In this document: piece after piece, positions 34,652 through 45,401 of the stretch
How the letters are laid out: each line of letters starts with the position of its first letter
Numbering within the stretch: position 1 is the stretch's first letter
Source of the DNA: Toxorhynchites rutilus septentrionalis
Taxonomy: Eukaryota > Arthropoda > Insecta > Diptera > Culicidae
Reading direction: 5' to 3'
DNA length: 64,000 nucleotides
Assembly: GCF_029784135.1 (NCBI RefSeq)
Contig: NC_073746.1
Span: 253,150,494 to 253,214,493 of the forward strand
Position numbers and translations under genes: made by a program
The notes under the pieces: model-generated
Databases searched by the model: none
Seen by the model: the letters and a program-made list of their open reading frames with translations, nothing else
Told to the model about the DNA's origin: nothing

Positions 34652-37600
34652 TCACACACGAAGATCTATAGCTTTAAGGAAAACATATATATGGGACATG
34701 TAATCAAGGTCTATCCGAGCCAACACATCTCTCACCGGCACATTGGGCTGTCTTCCTCGGGCCCGAAGGGAGTTTTCTAAATTCGATCTGGCGACCAGAT
34801 ACACCTCGCACGACCAAACAACGTGCTCGATGTCGTGATAACCTTGGCCACAAACGCAGAGATTGCTGCTGGCAAGATTGAAACGGAAGAGTAGTGCATC
34901 TAACGAACAGTGATTGGACATGAGTCGGGAGAAGGTGCGAATAAAGTCCCGACTCAAGTCTAGACTTTTGAACCACGGTTTGAGGCTAACCTTAGGGATA
35001 ATCGAGTGAAACCACCGGCCCAATTCATCTTCATTCCACTTGCGTTGCCAGTTAGCGATGGTATTTTTGCGAACTAAAGAATAAAATTCATTGAAGGCGA
35101 TTTGACGCTGATATATATCGCCTTCAATTGCACCTACCTTTGCCAATGAGTCAGCCCTCTCATTACCCGGAATTGAGCAATTTGAAGGGACCCAGACAAA
35201 GGTAATGACATAACAGCTGGATAAAGCACTCAAAATTTCTCGTATTCTCTCAAGGAAGTACGGCGAGTGCTTTTCCGGCCTCACTGAACGGATAGCTTCG
35301 ACAGAGCTAAGACTATCCGTTACAATGTAATAGTGTTCAACAGGTCGTGAGGCGACGCTGTCCAGCGCCCAGTATATCGCTGCCAATTCAGCAATATATA
35401 CCGAGCAAGGATTCTGAAGACTGTGTGAGGTGCTAAAAAATACGTTGAACACTCCAAATCCTGTGGACTCATTCATAGAGGACCCATCAGTAAAGTATAT
35501 ATTATCACAATTGATACGCCCATACTTTGCATTGAAGATTGTAGGAACGAACCCCAATCTAAGATAATCTGGATTTTCATGGATTTTCTCCTTCATGAAC
35601 AGATCGAAATGTACAGAGGAATTGATGTAGTCAGGAAAACAAACACGGTTGGGAATATACGAAGAAGGAACAACCTGCATAGAGGTGAATTCATGATATG
35701 AACTCATGAATCTAGAATGAAAATTTAGCTCGATCAATTGCTCAAAATTTCCGATCACCAATGGATTCATAACCTTACACCGGATGAGGAACCGAAGAGA
35801 TAATAAATTGAAGCGATCTTTTAGTGGGAGTACGCCTGCCAAAACCTCGAGACTCATGGTATGCGTTGAGGGCATACATCCCAACGCAATACGGAGACAA
35901 AGATACTGAATTCGCTCAAGTTTAATGAGGTGTGTTTTGGCAGCGGATTGAAAACAGAAACTGCCATACTCCATCACTGAGAGAATAGTTGTTCGATACA
36001 ACATTATAAGATCTTCGGGATGGGCTCCCCACCAGGTGCCGGTAATTGTACGGAGAAAGTTTATTCTTTGTTGGCATTTTTTACTCAGATACCTAATATG
36101 GGCCCCCCAAGTACATTTGGAGTCGAACCAGACCCCAAGATACTTGAATGACATAGCATGAGTGATCGGTTTACCCAAAAGTTGAAGCTTTGGTTTTGCT
36201 GGTCTATGCTTCCTAGAAAAAACCACCATCTCTGTTTTCTCCGTGGAGAATTCGATCCCTAGCCCAATGGCCCAGGTTGAAAAATTGTTCAAAGTATCTT
36301 GTAAGGGTCCTTGCAGGTCGGATTCGTTTGGTCCTACGACAGACACCACTCCATCATCTGCAAGTTGTCTTAGGCTGCAATTTTGTGTAAGGCAATTGTC
36401 GATGTCGCTTACATAGAAGTTGTACAAAAGGGGGCTTAGACATGAGCCCTGGGGGAGGCCCATGTAAGAGACCCGACTTACTGCCGAATCTCCGTGAGAA
36501 AAGTTCAAATGTTTCTCACAAAGCAAATTATATAACATATTATTCAATAGAGGCGGCAGACCCCGAGAGTGTAATTTGTCTGACAAAACCTCTATTGAAA
36601 CAGAATCAAAGGCCCCCTTTATGTCCAAGAATACTGAAGCCATTTGTTTTTTTTTTCGGCGTAAGCCATTTGAATTTCTGAAGAAAGCAACGCAAGACAA
36701 TCATTCGTCCCCTTGCCCCTGCGGAACCCATATTGTGTATCTGAGAGTAGGCCATTCGTTTCAACCCATCGATCAAGGCGAAACAAGATCATTTTCTCCA
36801 ACAATTTCCGTATACAAGACAGCATTGCTATTGGGCGGTACGAATTGAAGTCGGACGCGGGTTTTCCGGGTTTTTGAACAGCTATAACTCGTACTTGTCT
36901 CCAATCATCTGGAACAATATTATGCTCCAGAAACCGATTGAATAAATTCAACAAGCGATGTTTTGCCACATCAGGGAGGTTTTTCAGCAAGTTGAACTTA
37001 ATTCTATCCGATCCCGGAGCAGAATTGTTACATAAAAGCAGAGCAAGAGAGAATTCTACCATCGAAAACTCGGAATCAAGATCGCACCTACCTTGTGGTA
37101 TATCTCGAACAATTTTTTGCACAGGAGCGGAATCAGGACAAACCTTCCGTGCAAAATTCAAAATCCATCGATGTGAATATTCTTCGCTTTCATTCGTTGA
37201 AGAGCGATTTCTCATGTTTCGAGCCACTTTCCATAATTTTTTCATTGACGTTTCTCGTGACAAACCTCCCACGAAATTTCGCCAATAAGCACGTTTTTTC
37301 CCTTTGATCAAGTTTTTAAATTGATTTTCAAGGTCCAAATACGTCTGAAAATTTTCAGGGGTTCCACGTTTCCGAAAAGCTTTAAATGCATTCGATTTTT
37401 CTACATAAAGCTTGGAACATATGCTATCCCACCATAGATTGGGAGGCCTTCGACGAATAGTGGAGCCTGGGATGGGTTTCGTTTGAGCGCGAACCGCGCT
37501 GTCATAGATCAAATGAGAAAGGAAGTTATACTCCTCCAATGGAGGTAAACCATCTCTGGAATTGATGGCTAGAGCAATCGCGTCCGCATATTTTTTCCAG

Positions 37601-38334
37601 TCAATGTGTCTTGTGAGGTCATATGCCATGTTTATAGATTCAGAAGAATTCGACCCAATGGTGATGGAAATTTTGATTGGCAAGTGATCACTACCGTTGG
37701 GGTCCTGGATTACATTCCACTTGCAATCTAACGATAGTGAATTCGAGCAAAGCGAGAGGTCTAGAGCACTTGGGTTAGCAGGAGGTTTAGGCACACGTGT
37801 TGTTTCCCCAGTGTTCAAAACGGTCATATTGAAGTTGTTACAAAGGTCATATATCAACAATGAACGATTGTCGTCGTACTGTTCCCCCCAGGCAGTTCCG
37901 TGAGAATTGAAGTCTCCCAAGATCAATCGTGGCTCAGGAAGGAGTGAGCACATGTCATCAAGTTGTTTGCGGCTAACCGCAGCTCTCGGAGGCCAATACA
38001 AGCTGACAATACAGAGGTCTTTGCCTCTGATGTTTGCATGACAAGCAACAGCTTCGATCCCTCCAATAGGTGGAAGGTCAATTCGAAAAAATGAGTGGCA
38101 CTTATTGAGCCCCAATAGTACCCCTCCGTATCTGTCATCGCGGTCCAAGCGTATAATATTAAAATCGTGGAAAGAGATATCATCTCGCGAAGAAAGCCAA
38201 GTTTCGGACAGAGCAAAAACATCACAATTGAAGTTATGAGTTAAAAATTTGAATGTATCCAATTTAGGGATAAGACTACGACAATTCCACTGTAAAACAG
38301 TGATATCTCCGACCTCTCTATCTAAATTAGACAT
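34652..38334 (-). pseudogene. I-element copy 2 ORF2: endonuclease, reverse transcriptase, RNase H
   Basis: Allowing for one two-base tract error, ORF2 is about 1226 residues. Residues 1-230 are an APE-type endonuclease (ITVLQWNCRS, ALSETWLSS, LILGDFNSHGTAW, GSDHLPIKISI). RT covers about 430-760: NSYRPIAMLSCIRKLLEK, FLDIKGAFDSVS, GLPQGSCLSPLLYNF, LRQLADDGVVSV (LADD for YxDD). RNase H covers about 940-1060: YFTDGSSMNE (Asp), YIAELAAIYWALD (Glu), YIVTDSLSSVE (Asp), VPSNCSIPGNERADSLAK, where the usual His is Asn. A CCHC cluster (CVCGQGYHDIEHVVWSC) lies near 1160. A 10-A tract (36656-36647) shifts the frame just before FLDIKGAFD; an 8-A tract would be in frame. The ATG at 38334 overlaps the end of ORF1 by 8 bases. 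Confidence 0.9.
38327..38334 (-). promoter_or_regulatory. ORF1 stop / ORF2 start overlap
   Basis: On the - strand ATGTCTAA holds the ORF2 ATG (38334-38332) and the ORF1 TAA (38329-38327) in different frames. Overlaps of this kind are used by several non-LTR elements for termination-dependent reinitiation of ORF2. Copy 1 has the same overlap. Confidence 0.7.
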
Positions 38335-39901
38335 CAAGAGAGATAATCATTGCAAGGAGGGGCCATGTTTGCATCAATTGCTGTAAAATTGTCTTGATTA
38401 CTGGAAGCATTGAGAAGACAAGGGTTCTGATGGAGTCGGAAACATTAAAACACTTGAAGATTTGATCCAAAAGGTCAGACAACTTTATAAATCCCGATTG
38501 GGAAGTTGAGCTGGACGGAAAAACAGGGACAGTTGGGGTTTTTGATGTCCCCTCGAGTGCTGGGTCGTTCGAAGGTGAACTATTCCCACGGAAGCCAGGA
38601 GGAACCTGATTTTGCTTGTCCGCTTCACTCGATTTTTTAGGCAAGCTAACTGGGGGTATCACCGGGGGGACTTGTTCTTGAACTTTGGGAGTGGTCACAT
38701 TTTTGCGCCGGGGATTCCCTTTGAAAATAAACGGTGTGCCCCCGCTAGCTGTGTCCGCTTCCATTTCATCAACTGGCAACGTGGAAAAGGTATTGTGTGT
38801 TGAGATTGGTTGTTGTTGTTGTTGGGCCAGTGGAGAAGCGCCCTTTAAAATTTCCGCAAAAGTGCGCTTCGAGCGTTCGTTTAAAGAGCGCTTCTGTTTC
38901 TCCTAGCGACTCTTGTAAGTTTCACAAGCTGAGAGCGCGTGTGGGGATCCTCCGCAATATGGACACTTATGCTCAGTCGCACTGCAGGATTTCCCCTCAT
39001 GTTGCTCTCCGCAAGTGGCACAGCGCTCCTTGTTGGCACAATAATCTGAAGTGTGACCAACTGACTTGCATTTGTTGCAAGTCATGGGCTTTGGCACGAA
39101 GAGTCGCACAGGTAATCTCAATTTGTCCACCATAACGTAGTCAGGGAGGGCGGCACCAGCAAAGGTGACTCGAAACGAGTCGGACGGCATAAATTTCGTT
39201 TGGTCCCCATCATGGGAGAGTTTCCCGAGTTGGCGACAGTCCAAGATCTTTACTTCCATTGAGGGAAGCTTCTTGAACTTGCCTTTTCCTTCTTTTTTTA
39301 TTTGTTCGCTCGTCAGACCCGTTTCAGTTATCACCCCCTCAATTTCTACGTTATGGGAGGGTATAAATGATCTATATTCGAGAGTGAAGTGTTGGTCAGC
39401 AACAATCTCGTTTGCGTGTTTCCGTTCATTCACGACAACCCGCAATTTGTTCGGTCTAACCCTGCGAATTTCAGATACAGAAGTGTATCTGGCCAGATCT
39501 TTCATGATCTGAATCACGTTAAGGCTTTTTCCTTTTGGTTTTGGCCGGAGGAAAACAACCCACGGGCCAGTTCCAGGTGCATCTTCTGGATAAACTCTGA
39601 CACGTGGAGCGGAAACAACAGAGGGAGAAGACGAGGACGAGGACGAGGACGAGGATTGGGTTGGATCGGAAACATCAGAAGGGGGAAGCGAAATCGATGA
39701 TGGGAGAAGGGGAGTGGAAGTAACAGTCGGTTCAGAAGGGAGGCTTGCTATTTTCTTAGAGGGGGGCTTGGAAGGATGAGCAGATTCGTCCCCAGAAGAA
39801 TTATCTTCTTTTTGAGGGACTCGTTTATGTTTTTTCCCAGATCTTAAATGGGATTCATTATCGGAGATCTCCATCTCTGGAGATCCTCCACTATCCTCCA
39901 T
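38327..39901 (-). CDS. I-element copy 2 ORF1 (zinc-knuckle nucleic-acid-binding protein)
   Basis: This encodes the RNA-binding protein that packages the element's transcript. It starts MEDSGGSPEMEISDNE at 39901. A Ser/Pro-rich N-terminal region with a run of about 10 Ser precedes a conserved core (VKILDCRQLGKLSHDGD, FVPKPMTCNKC). Three zinc-knuckle-type clusters lie at about residues 278-325 (CNKCKSVGHTSDYC, CATCGEQHEGKSC, CPYCGGSPHALSAC). An in-frame TAG (38905-38903) follows YKSR after 332 residues; the same frame then stays open for 191 more codons (EKQKRSLNERSKRTFAEILK, a Gln run, VDEMEADTASGG) to TAA at 38327. Read through, it would be 524 residues. Whether the TAG is read through or is an inherited defect is unknown. 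Confidence 0.85.
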
Positions 39902-40292
39902 TTTACAAAAATTTCTGTCTTATTTCTAATATATTATTGATTTTAACAATAATCTCGAAAAAAAAATAACAAAACAAAAACAAATTATGATAATAATATT
40001 AAACGCGCTATGGATCAACACAATAGCGCAAGAACAGCTCACACGGTCACGTGATGATAATTCCCGTTAACGACAGCCACACGATGGCGATCCCGTTATG
40101 CCGATGTTCAACAGCCGCCAAGGGCTGCAAGCTGCAAGAGCGCTGCTTCCTTTGTTCCACTTCACAAAAGGTCAATTCGAAAGCGGACAGCAATGACCTT
40201 CACTCGTACACTATACCAATCGCACAATAGTAAAAGTGGCAACGCACAATAACGACACTGAACTTTACTCGTCAAGAGTTGGATAGCGAATG
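39902..40292 (-). other. I-element copy 2: 5' untranslated region
   Basis: 391 bases from the element's first base to the ORF1 ATG. The terminal 130 bases are shared with copy 1, so both insertions keep the true 5' end. An internal promoter is expected from the clade but no motif stands out. Confidence 0.6.
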
Positions 40293-40304
40293 AGCACATG
40301 TTAT
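40293..40304. repeat. Target site duplication, right of I-element copy 2
   Basis: Exact copy of the 12 bases at 34287-34298. Confidence 0.9.
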
Positions 40305-40553
40305 GGCATCACGAATTATCACATTGATTGAGCCGAAAAATAACGGAAAATGTTCTACTACCCAATACGTGTATATCATTTGTATAATATATATGCTAGA
40401 GCCAATATGAGCGAGCGAAACAGGAGGCACATTTACATGAAAGCATATGAAAGCTTTTCGTATAGTTTGCCAAATACATGGCCCAGACAGAGAAAGACAT
40501 ATTCTCTTTATCCTTTTAGAAAACATTTTCCAACTTCATTTATCATGATTATC
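40305..40553 (-). repeat. Dispersed repeat, main part, host of I-element copy 2
   Basis: Its reverse complement resembles 11580-11878: aatgaagttggaaaatgtttt, gggccatgtatttggcaaa, tatattatacaaatg and gttatttttcggctca are close matches. The retrotransposon inserted into this older repeat. Confidence 0.55.
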
Positions 40554-41019
40554 ACCAACCAGCTTTGGCTATATTCGTTCTCATCTCTACATCTTTATCG
40601 AGTAGCCAGTCTACTCAACTCTTACATCTCTACTAGAACTCTGCTCAGATACCTCTCTGAGCGGAGACAGAAGCTTTCGTACCCAGGGCGGAAGAGTCGA
40701 TTTGTGTACCAATATTGCTGCGGTTTACTGACATTTTGGTTCAATCAATTACTGTTGTGTACAACTTGGTGCGATTATATAGTCGAATAGTGGCTAACTT
40801 TAAACTCCATGTTAAATGTGAACACCTCCATGTGAAACCGGAATATGAAAATCGCTCATGCAGTTAGAATAAAGCAGCGCATTTTTCGATTTCAATCCTC
40901 GTAAATGATATGTTGATAAACAAATGACGCCATATTGATTTTGATTTTGGGTAGCCTATATTCAATTGATGTCTAACCCCTGCTATTTATGCTACAACCA
41001 GAATAATTCAAGCTTACAA
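40554..41019. other. Intergenic DNA
   Basis: No recognised feature. A 146-codon frame (40350-40790) runs across the repeat and this stretch; it has no family signature and is likely chance. Confidence 0.35.
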
Positions 41020-41775
41020 TAAGAGCTGCCAGTCAAGGTACGATCGACAGACAGGGATGTACCATGGTACTTCGCAGTGGGATGAATATAGCAAAGCACT
41101 CACTTCGTATAATAAAGAAATCAAAAAATCTAAACGTAAAAATTGGAGGCACACCTGTGAAAATATTGGAAAGACTCTCTAATGGTTTAGGAACTCTCAA
41201 AAAGAGGACGGAAAGTTGACTTCTAAAACATCGAATACCTTGAATTTAATGATGCAAGTTCATTTTCCAGGATCACTACCGGTCTTGAGTGGTAGGACGA
41301 CTCGTATGGATCCACATACTGACTTGCAACAGAATCACACTTTACTGTCTGAAGATTTCAATGATCATACCACTAAACCTGGGCATGAAATGATCAGTGA
41401 CGAGAAGCAAGATCTAGTGAGTTGTATTTTCATTCATGCAAGAGTCGAATGGGCAACACATTCTTTTGATCCTATTAAATCACCGGGTAATCCGTCCTGT
41501 GATGATCCAGAAAAGTGGAGGAACCGTAGTGCCCTGCTTAACAGAAATGTTCAAAGCTAGCTTACGATTGAACTATATTCCTAAGAATTTGCGACAAATT
41601 CTGGTTGTTTTTATTAATGAAGCCAACAAAAAAGATTTAAAAAAAAGTCCAAAATCGTTTAGGCCTATTAGTCTTTCGTCATTTATGTTGAAAATAATGG
41701 AGAAACTAATTGATGACTATTGGCGATCTAACGCAAAACGAAAACGATCGGTGAAACATCTGAATTTTGTTTTTG
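41020..41775 (+). pseudogene. Jockey/CR1-group retrotransposon remnant, 5' part of RT
   Basis: On the + strand the region before RT can be read as WDEYSKALTSYNKEIKKSK then NWRHTCENIGKTL (near 41080-41180). RT motifs follow: ILVVFINEANKKDLKKSP then SFRPISLSSFMLKIMEKLID (41590-41720). Frameshifts separate the parts. The frame ends at 41787 in unrelated DNA; the next RT block is found about 1 kb further on, from 42820. This is a different family from the I elements. Confidence 0.7.
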
Positions 41776-42815
41776 AACTAAAAAAATGATGCTAATGTAA
41801 CTTAAAACTCAAAAACAAATCACGTATATTTTACTTCCGGGCTTTCCAAGGTAGTTCTCACATGCAGGAATCGTGCATTTTTCTACTTGTGTTTGATTGT
41901 GCTCTCGAATTTCCTTCTTTAATTCAACCATTGTCATTGTCAACATTTTTATAGTTTTCACTACTGAAAGAGGTAAATAAATAACATGTTATATATAAAA
42001 TTGCGCAGAATTAAATTTCTGCGCAATTTTTTTTTGTTAATAGATGCACGCTATTAGTCTTCAATCATTGAATGCATTACAAAAACAATCGTTCACGTAT
42101 CTATTTTCTTCATCTTTTTATCGCCGATACAAAAAATATCCAATGTACAGATTCGGATTTTAAGCACCCGGCTGTTACTTCAGACGCTACTTTCCTCCGA
42201 TGCCCGAAACGTCCGAAGTAACAAAACAGTCAAAACAACACGAAGTCGTATTTCGGTCGTTTTGAGTTTTTGTTTCTTACAGTAGTTGTTATCGATTTCA
42301 GTTCAATTCAACGGGTCATAACAATAATAAACTGTCTTTAGAACGAAATACTGTTTTTTGGATTGTTGTTTAGTAGTTAGTTTCAAATTCTTATCGTGCA
42401 ACGTAATATGTCCAATGTGCAAACGCGGGCAGTCAAAACGTCCAATGTAACATTTGTCGCTCCTTGGCTTCAACTTCAAACTCAAATCACGGAGCAACAG
42501 CTACGATTGGTTTTGGAGAGCTATTCTTGATCGCTAGTGGTGAGAGGAGCGATCAAGATCGATAACTTTTAAGACAATTCGCGGAATAATGTTCGGGTCT
42601 TCAACTTCGTTTTTCTCGAGTTGACGAAAATGTTACATTGGACCTTTTCAAAAGTTACGCGAGAAATAATCTTTTATGATTATAACATTGTAATTTATGG
42701 AAAGAACTACAAACCTTCCCTAAGCTCACATGGCAAAATTTAAAACCATCATCACTTTCACCGCAGCGCCGCCTAGGTGTAGATTTGTACGTTAGATCGC
42801 CAATATCAAATCGCA
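41776..42815. other. About 1 kb insertion splitting the RT remnant
   Basis: The material between the two RT blocks is unrelated to RT. It contains a perfect 13-bp hairpin (aaattgcgcagaa / ttctgcgcaattt, 41998-42029) followed by eight T, and four occurrences of tccaatgta or its reverse complement between 42135 and 42640. The family and exact ends are unknown. Confidence 0.45.
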
Positions 42816-43072
42816 ATATTTGAAATCGACACCACTCAGTAAATTTCAATTTGCATACCAGCCAGGGAAATCCACAGTAACAGCACTTCATACCCTAGTA
42901 ACGAAAATTGAAAAAACACTTGAAGTCAAAGAGTTGCTACTAGCCGCGTTCTTAGATATTGAAGGAGCGTTTGACAGTGCATCCCACAGTTCAATAAGAA
43001 ATTCTAGGATACATCGTAATTTCGGTGAAACTGTTGTGGAATGGATATTTCAAATACTACAAATAAGCTAAA
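42816..43072 (+). pseudogene. Jockey/CR1-group retrotransposon remnant, RT core part
   Basis: This reads SKFQFAYQPGKSTVTALHTL, then LVTKIEKTLEVKELLLAAF and LDIEGAFDSASHSSI, with the first catalytic Asp region of RT (FLDIEGAFD), ending VVEWIFQILQIS and a stop. It continues the block at 41020-41775 after the intervening insertion. Downstream RT motifs are missing. Confidence 0.75.
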
Positions 43073-44154
43073 TAACGTGTAATCAGGGAGGGGCCACAGT
43101 TACAGTAAAAACCAGGGCCCGAAATCTTCGAAGGTCAAAAATGAGGACCGACTCTACTCTCAGTAGCTTCGCTTCGACTTCGGCAGTCACCGGTAACAAA
43201 AAGTGACTTGACTAGAAATTGAATTAACTAGTTTTGACTAGCGAGGATGACTGGTGAACTAGACTGGTCATTTTAACTGACTCGACTAATGAATACAAAT
43301 CTGCCTCTTCATTCAACTGACTTCAATCCACACTTCCATTTTCTCCTGACACTAATTCATACCCGCGTACGTAATATTATTTTTACGTACATATAAAGAG
43401 GAACGAAAACATGATTTCTGATGCAAAAAAAGAAGGGGCCTAGAAATATATCCTAAGGTGGGCCAACTTGCTAAAACCACTCTTCAGCCATCTTGGAAGT
43501 CTACTGTGTTTTGTTTGTAAACAAAACACAATACGCTAGTGCCGAAGCTCGCTCGTGATCAGTCTGTCTCTTTCACGCTACAAGCCCCTTCTGCTTTCTT
43601 CCGTACTGTTTTCATATACCGCTCCCCTAACCAACTTAGTGACGAAACGGCCTCACCTAGTACCATAGACCCGTCTTGGATAAGTAATGTGCGCTACACA
43701 TACAACATCCTGTCACCGTTCCGTCAATTATTCTCTTGGACTTATTTTATCGACGGTGAACTTGTTGGTGCATATGGATGTTTCCATAATAATTACATGG
43801 AAGAATAATTGACGTAACGTGTCGTGAACGTGGCGTATGTGAATCGCACTTAATTTGTTTATTCCTGTCCGTTGTAAACGCAAAAGCTACATTGCTTTTC
43901 AAAACAGTGTCTCGAGTTACAAGCCCGACCTCTTTGTTGAAAAGTCGACATTGGATTATGTCCTCGCTAAATCCCCAAATTGACACATTCGAGAAAATCT
44001 GCCAGTGTTTAATCAACAGAGAGCGAGAAAAGGTTGAAAGTAAATTCCACGAGAAGAAAGTTATGTTTTTCCTATGATTCGAGTGGCGTGAACCGATAAA
44101 AGTACCCAATAACGGAGTGTTTGCAGTGCTTTTTTGTTTTACCAGTTGGAAAGC
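43073..44154. other. Region upstream of the ANKFY1-like gene
   Basis: A cluster of short GACT(A/G)G-type repeats lies at about 43200-43300. The 5' untranslated region and promoter of the ANKFY1-like gene are expected in the last few hundred bases; no TATA box was called. No other gene recognised. Confidence 0.4.
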
Positions 44155-44158
44155 ATGG
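44155..44158 (+). CDS. ANKFY1: ANKFY1-like gene, first coding exon (ATGG)
   Basis: Only four coding bases, ATGG, precede the donor ATGG|gtaaga. Joined to exon 2 (CT AAT AGT...) the protein starts MANSNNDSVKLEKHLKLLK, in good agreement with vertebrate ANKFY1, whose N-terminus starts MA and soon reaches the same KLEKH motif. The inference rests on phase, donor quality and this match. Confidence 0.7.
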
Positions 44159-44601
44159 GTAAGATCATGAACGAATTACGGAATAATGAAATTTGTGTAG
44201 GTGGATAAACGACGTAACATCTTCGTTCAAGTCCACAATAATTCTCAATGTTGTGTTTTCTTGCGGCCGATTACCAATTGAATTGAATCATATTTCGCCA
44301 AAAGATGATTATTGATAAAGTCCCAAAGGTTATCTGTGTCCACACCCATTACTCTTACCACCAAACCACGTTCAGTCTGCTGACCAAAAGGCGTTTATGC
44401 TGATGTGTAACTGAGCAAATGAGTTTGACTTTCTCCTCTCTCGTCTGGTATCTTATCAAATTGTATCACTCAAAACATGTAAACAATCGCCGGTTTGTTA
44501 TTGTCGGTGTTTTTCTCTGGGCCTTTTAGCTCAACAATCTGTAGATCTTTTTAATAATGGTTATTACTCTAGATTTAGTGAAGTTTTTGTATGATTTACA
44601 G

Positions 44602-44922
44602 CTAATAGTAACAACGATTCGGTTAAGCTTGAAAAGCACTTAAAACTCCTCAAGGAAGAGTACACAAAGTTGCAGAAAAATTATGCTGAGCTGGAACGAA
44701 AGTATAGTAAGGCAGCTGCTTCTAGTGAGGACCATGAGCTAGGTGAATTCAGCAGCTTTGTCTCACGTCTTGTGATGACCGTTGCAACCCTTTACGGACG
44801 TAAAACCTACTCGGATATTACAGTCAAACTGAAAGACAAAACCATGCCAGCTCATAAATTCGTGCTGAATGCTCGAAGTGAAGAGTGGCGCGAAGAGATT
44901 CTAGCGGAGACAACCGAACTCG
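44602..44922 (+). CDS. ANKFY1: ANKFY1/Rabankyrin-5-like, coding exon 2 (coiled coil and BTB start)
   Basis: ANKFY1 is a Rab5 effector of early endosomes that acts in macropinocytosis and endosome fusion. This exon reads KLEKHLKLLKEEYTKLQKNY (a short N-terminal coiled coil), then FSSFVSRLVMTVATLYGR, TYSDITVKLKDKTMPAHKF and VLNARSEEWREEILAE, the start of the BTB fold (SDITxxxxxxxxPAHKFVL). The acceptor is tgatttacag; the donor is CTCG|gtaaga, leaving one base of a split codon. It starts the protein's N-terminal domain as in relatives. Confidence 0.85.
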
Positions 44923-44985
44923 GTAAGAATCGTGCGACTGTTTCAACAATTTAAAAGATCTCTAATACAATTTATTTTCCTCTAG

Positions 44986-45401
44986 ATTGGTCTGACCTCG
45001 ACGCCGATGTTGGATACGCTCTGCTCCGCTGGATTTACACCGACGTCGTGGATCTACAGCACGACTCATTGGCACTGGACTTACTAAGAACATCTCACCG
45101 TTTTAAATTGCCTGGTTTAATGGGACTTTGTGAGCGAGCTTTGGTTTCGTCGGTGTCAGTACGATCGTGTGTTAGATTTTACTGCGTGGCCGAAGAAGTT
45201 GGTGCTGCAAATTTGCTAGAGTACTGTTCTGGGCTTATCTCGACGCACTGGGACGATCTAACGCCACAAGATTTCGAGCACATGTCCGGCCCATTGCTAT
45301 ACAAAATGTTAAAAAGCAAAACAAAGTACCCGTTGCATGCGGCCGTGAGATTGCTTCGAGAGGACGTTGTCTTTCTCTGCCTAGTCGAGAATGATGGCTC
45401 G
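44986..45401 (+). CDS. ANKFY1: ANKFY1/Rabankyrin-5-like, coding exon 3 (BTB end and BACK-like region)
   Basis: After a 63-base intron (acceptor tttcctctag) the split codon completes LDWSDLDADVGYALLRWIYT, then LRTSHRFKLPGLMGLCERAL, VRSCVRFYCVAEEVGAANLL, STHWDDLTPQDFEHMSGPLL, then YKMLKSKTKYPLHAAVRLLR and EDVVFLCLVENDGS at donor TCG|gtgagt. The vertebrate protein has the same order (RWIYTDELEF, SHWDDL, LYKMIKSKTEYPLH, REDVVFLYLIE). The protein should continue with about 20 ankyrin repeats and a C-terminal FYVE finger, but none was recognised before 64000. Either the next intron exceeds 18 kb or the gene is broken or mis-assembled here. Confidence 0.88.

Larger units (their letters stand above)
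34299..40292 (-). mobile_element. I-clade non-LTR retrotransposon, copy 2 (full length)
   Basis: This 5994-base element has exact 12-base target duplications. On the - strand the order is 5' untranslated region (40292-39902), ORF1 (39901-38327), ORF2 (38334-34652) and a 3' untranslated region ending in an A-rich tail (34310-34299). The combination of an ORF1 with CCHC knuckles and an ORF2 with APE endonuclease, RT, RNase H and a C-terminal CCHC cluster is that of the I clade and close relatives (LOA is the main alternative). Lesions visible: an amber codon within ORF1 and a two-base expansion of an A tract in ORF2. The first is shared with copy 1 and the second with one unit of copy 1. Confidence 0.92.

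Noticed and set aside
41998..42037. Hairpin followed by eight T, like a bacterial intrinsic terminator
   Set aside because: The DNA is eukaryotic and the hairpin lies within an insertion in a dead retrotransposon; no gene ends here.
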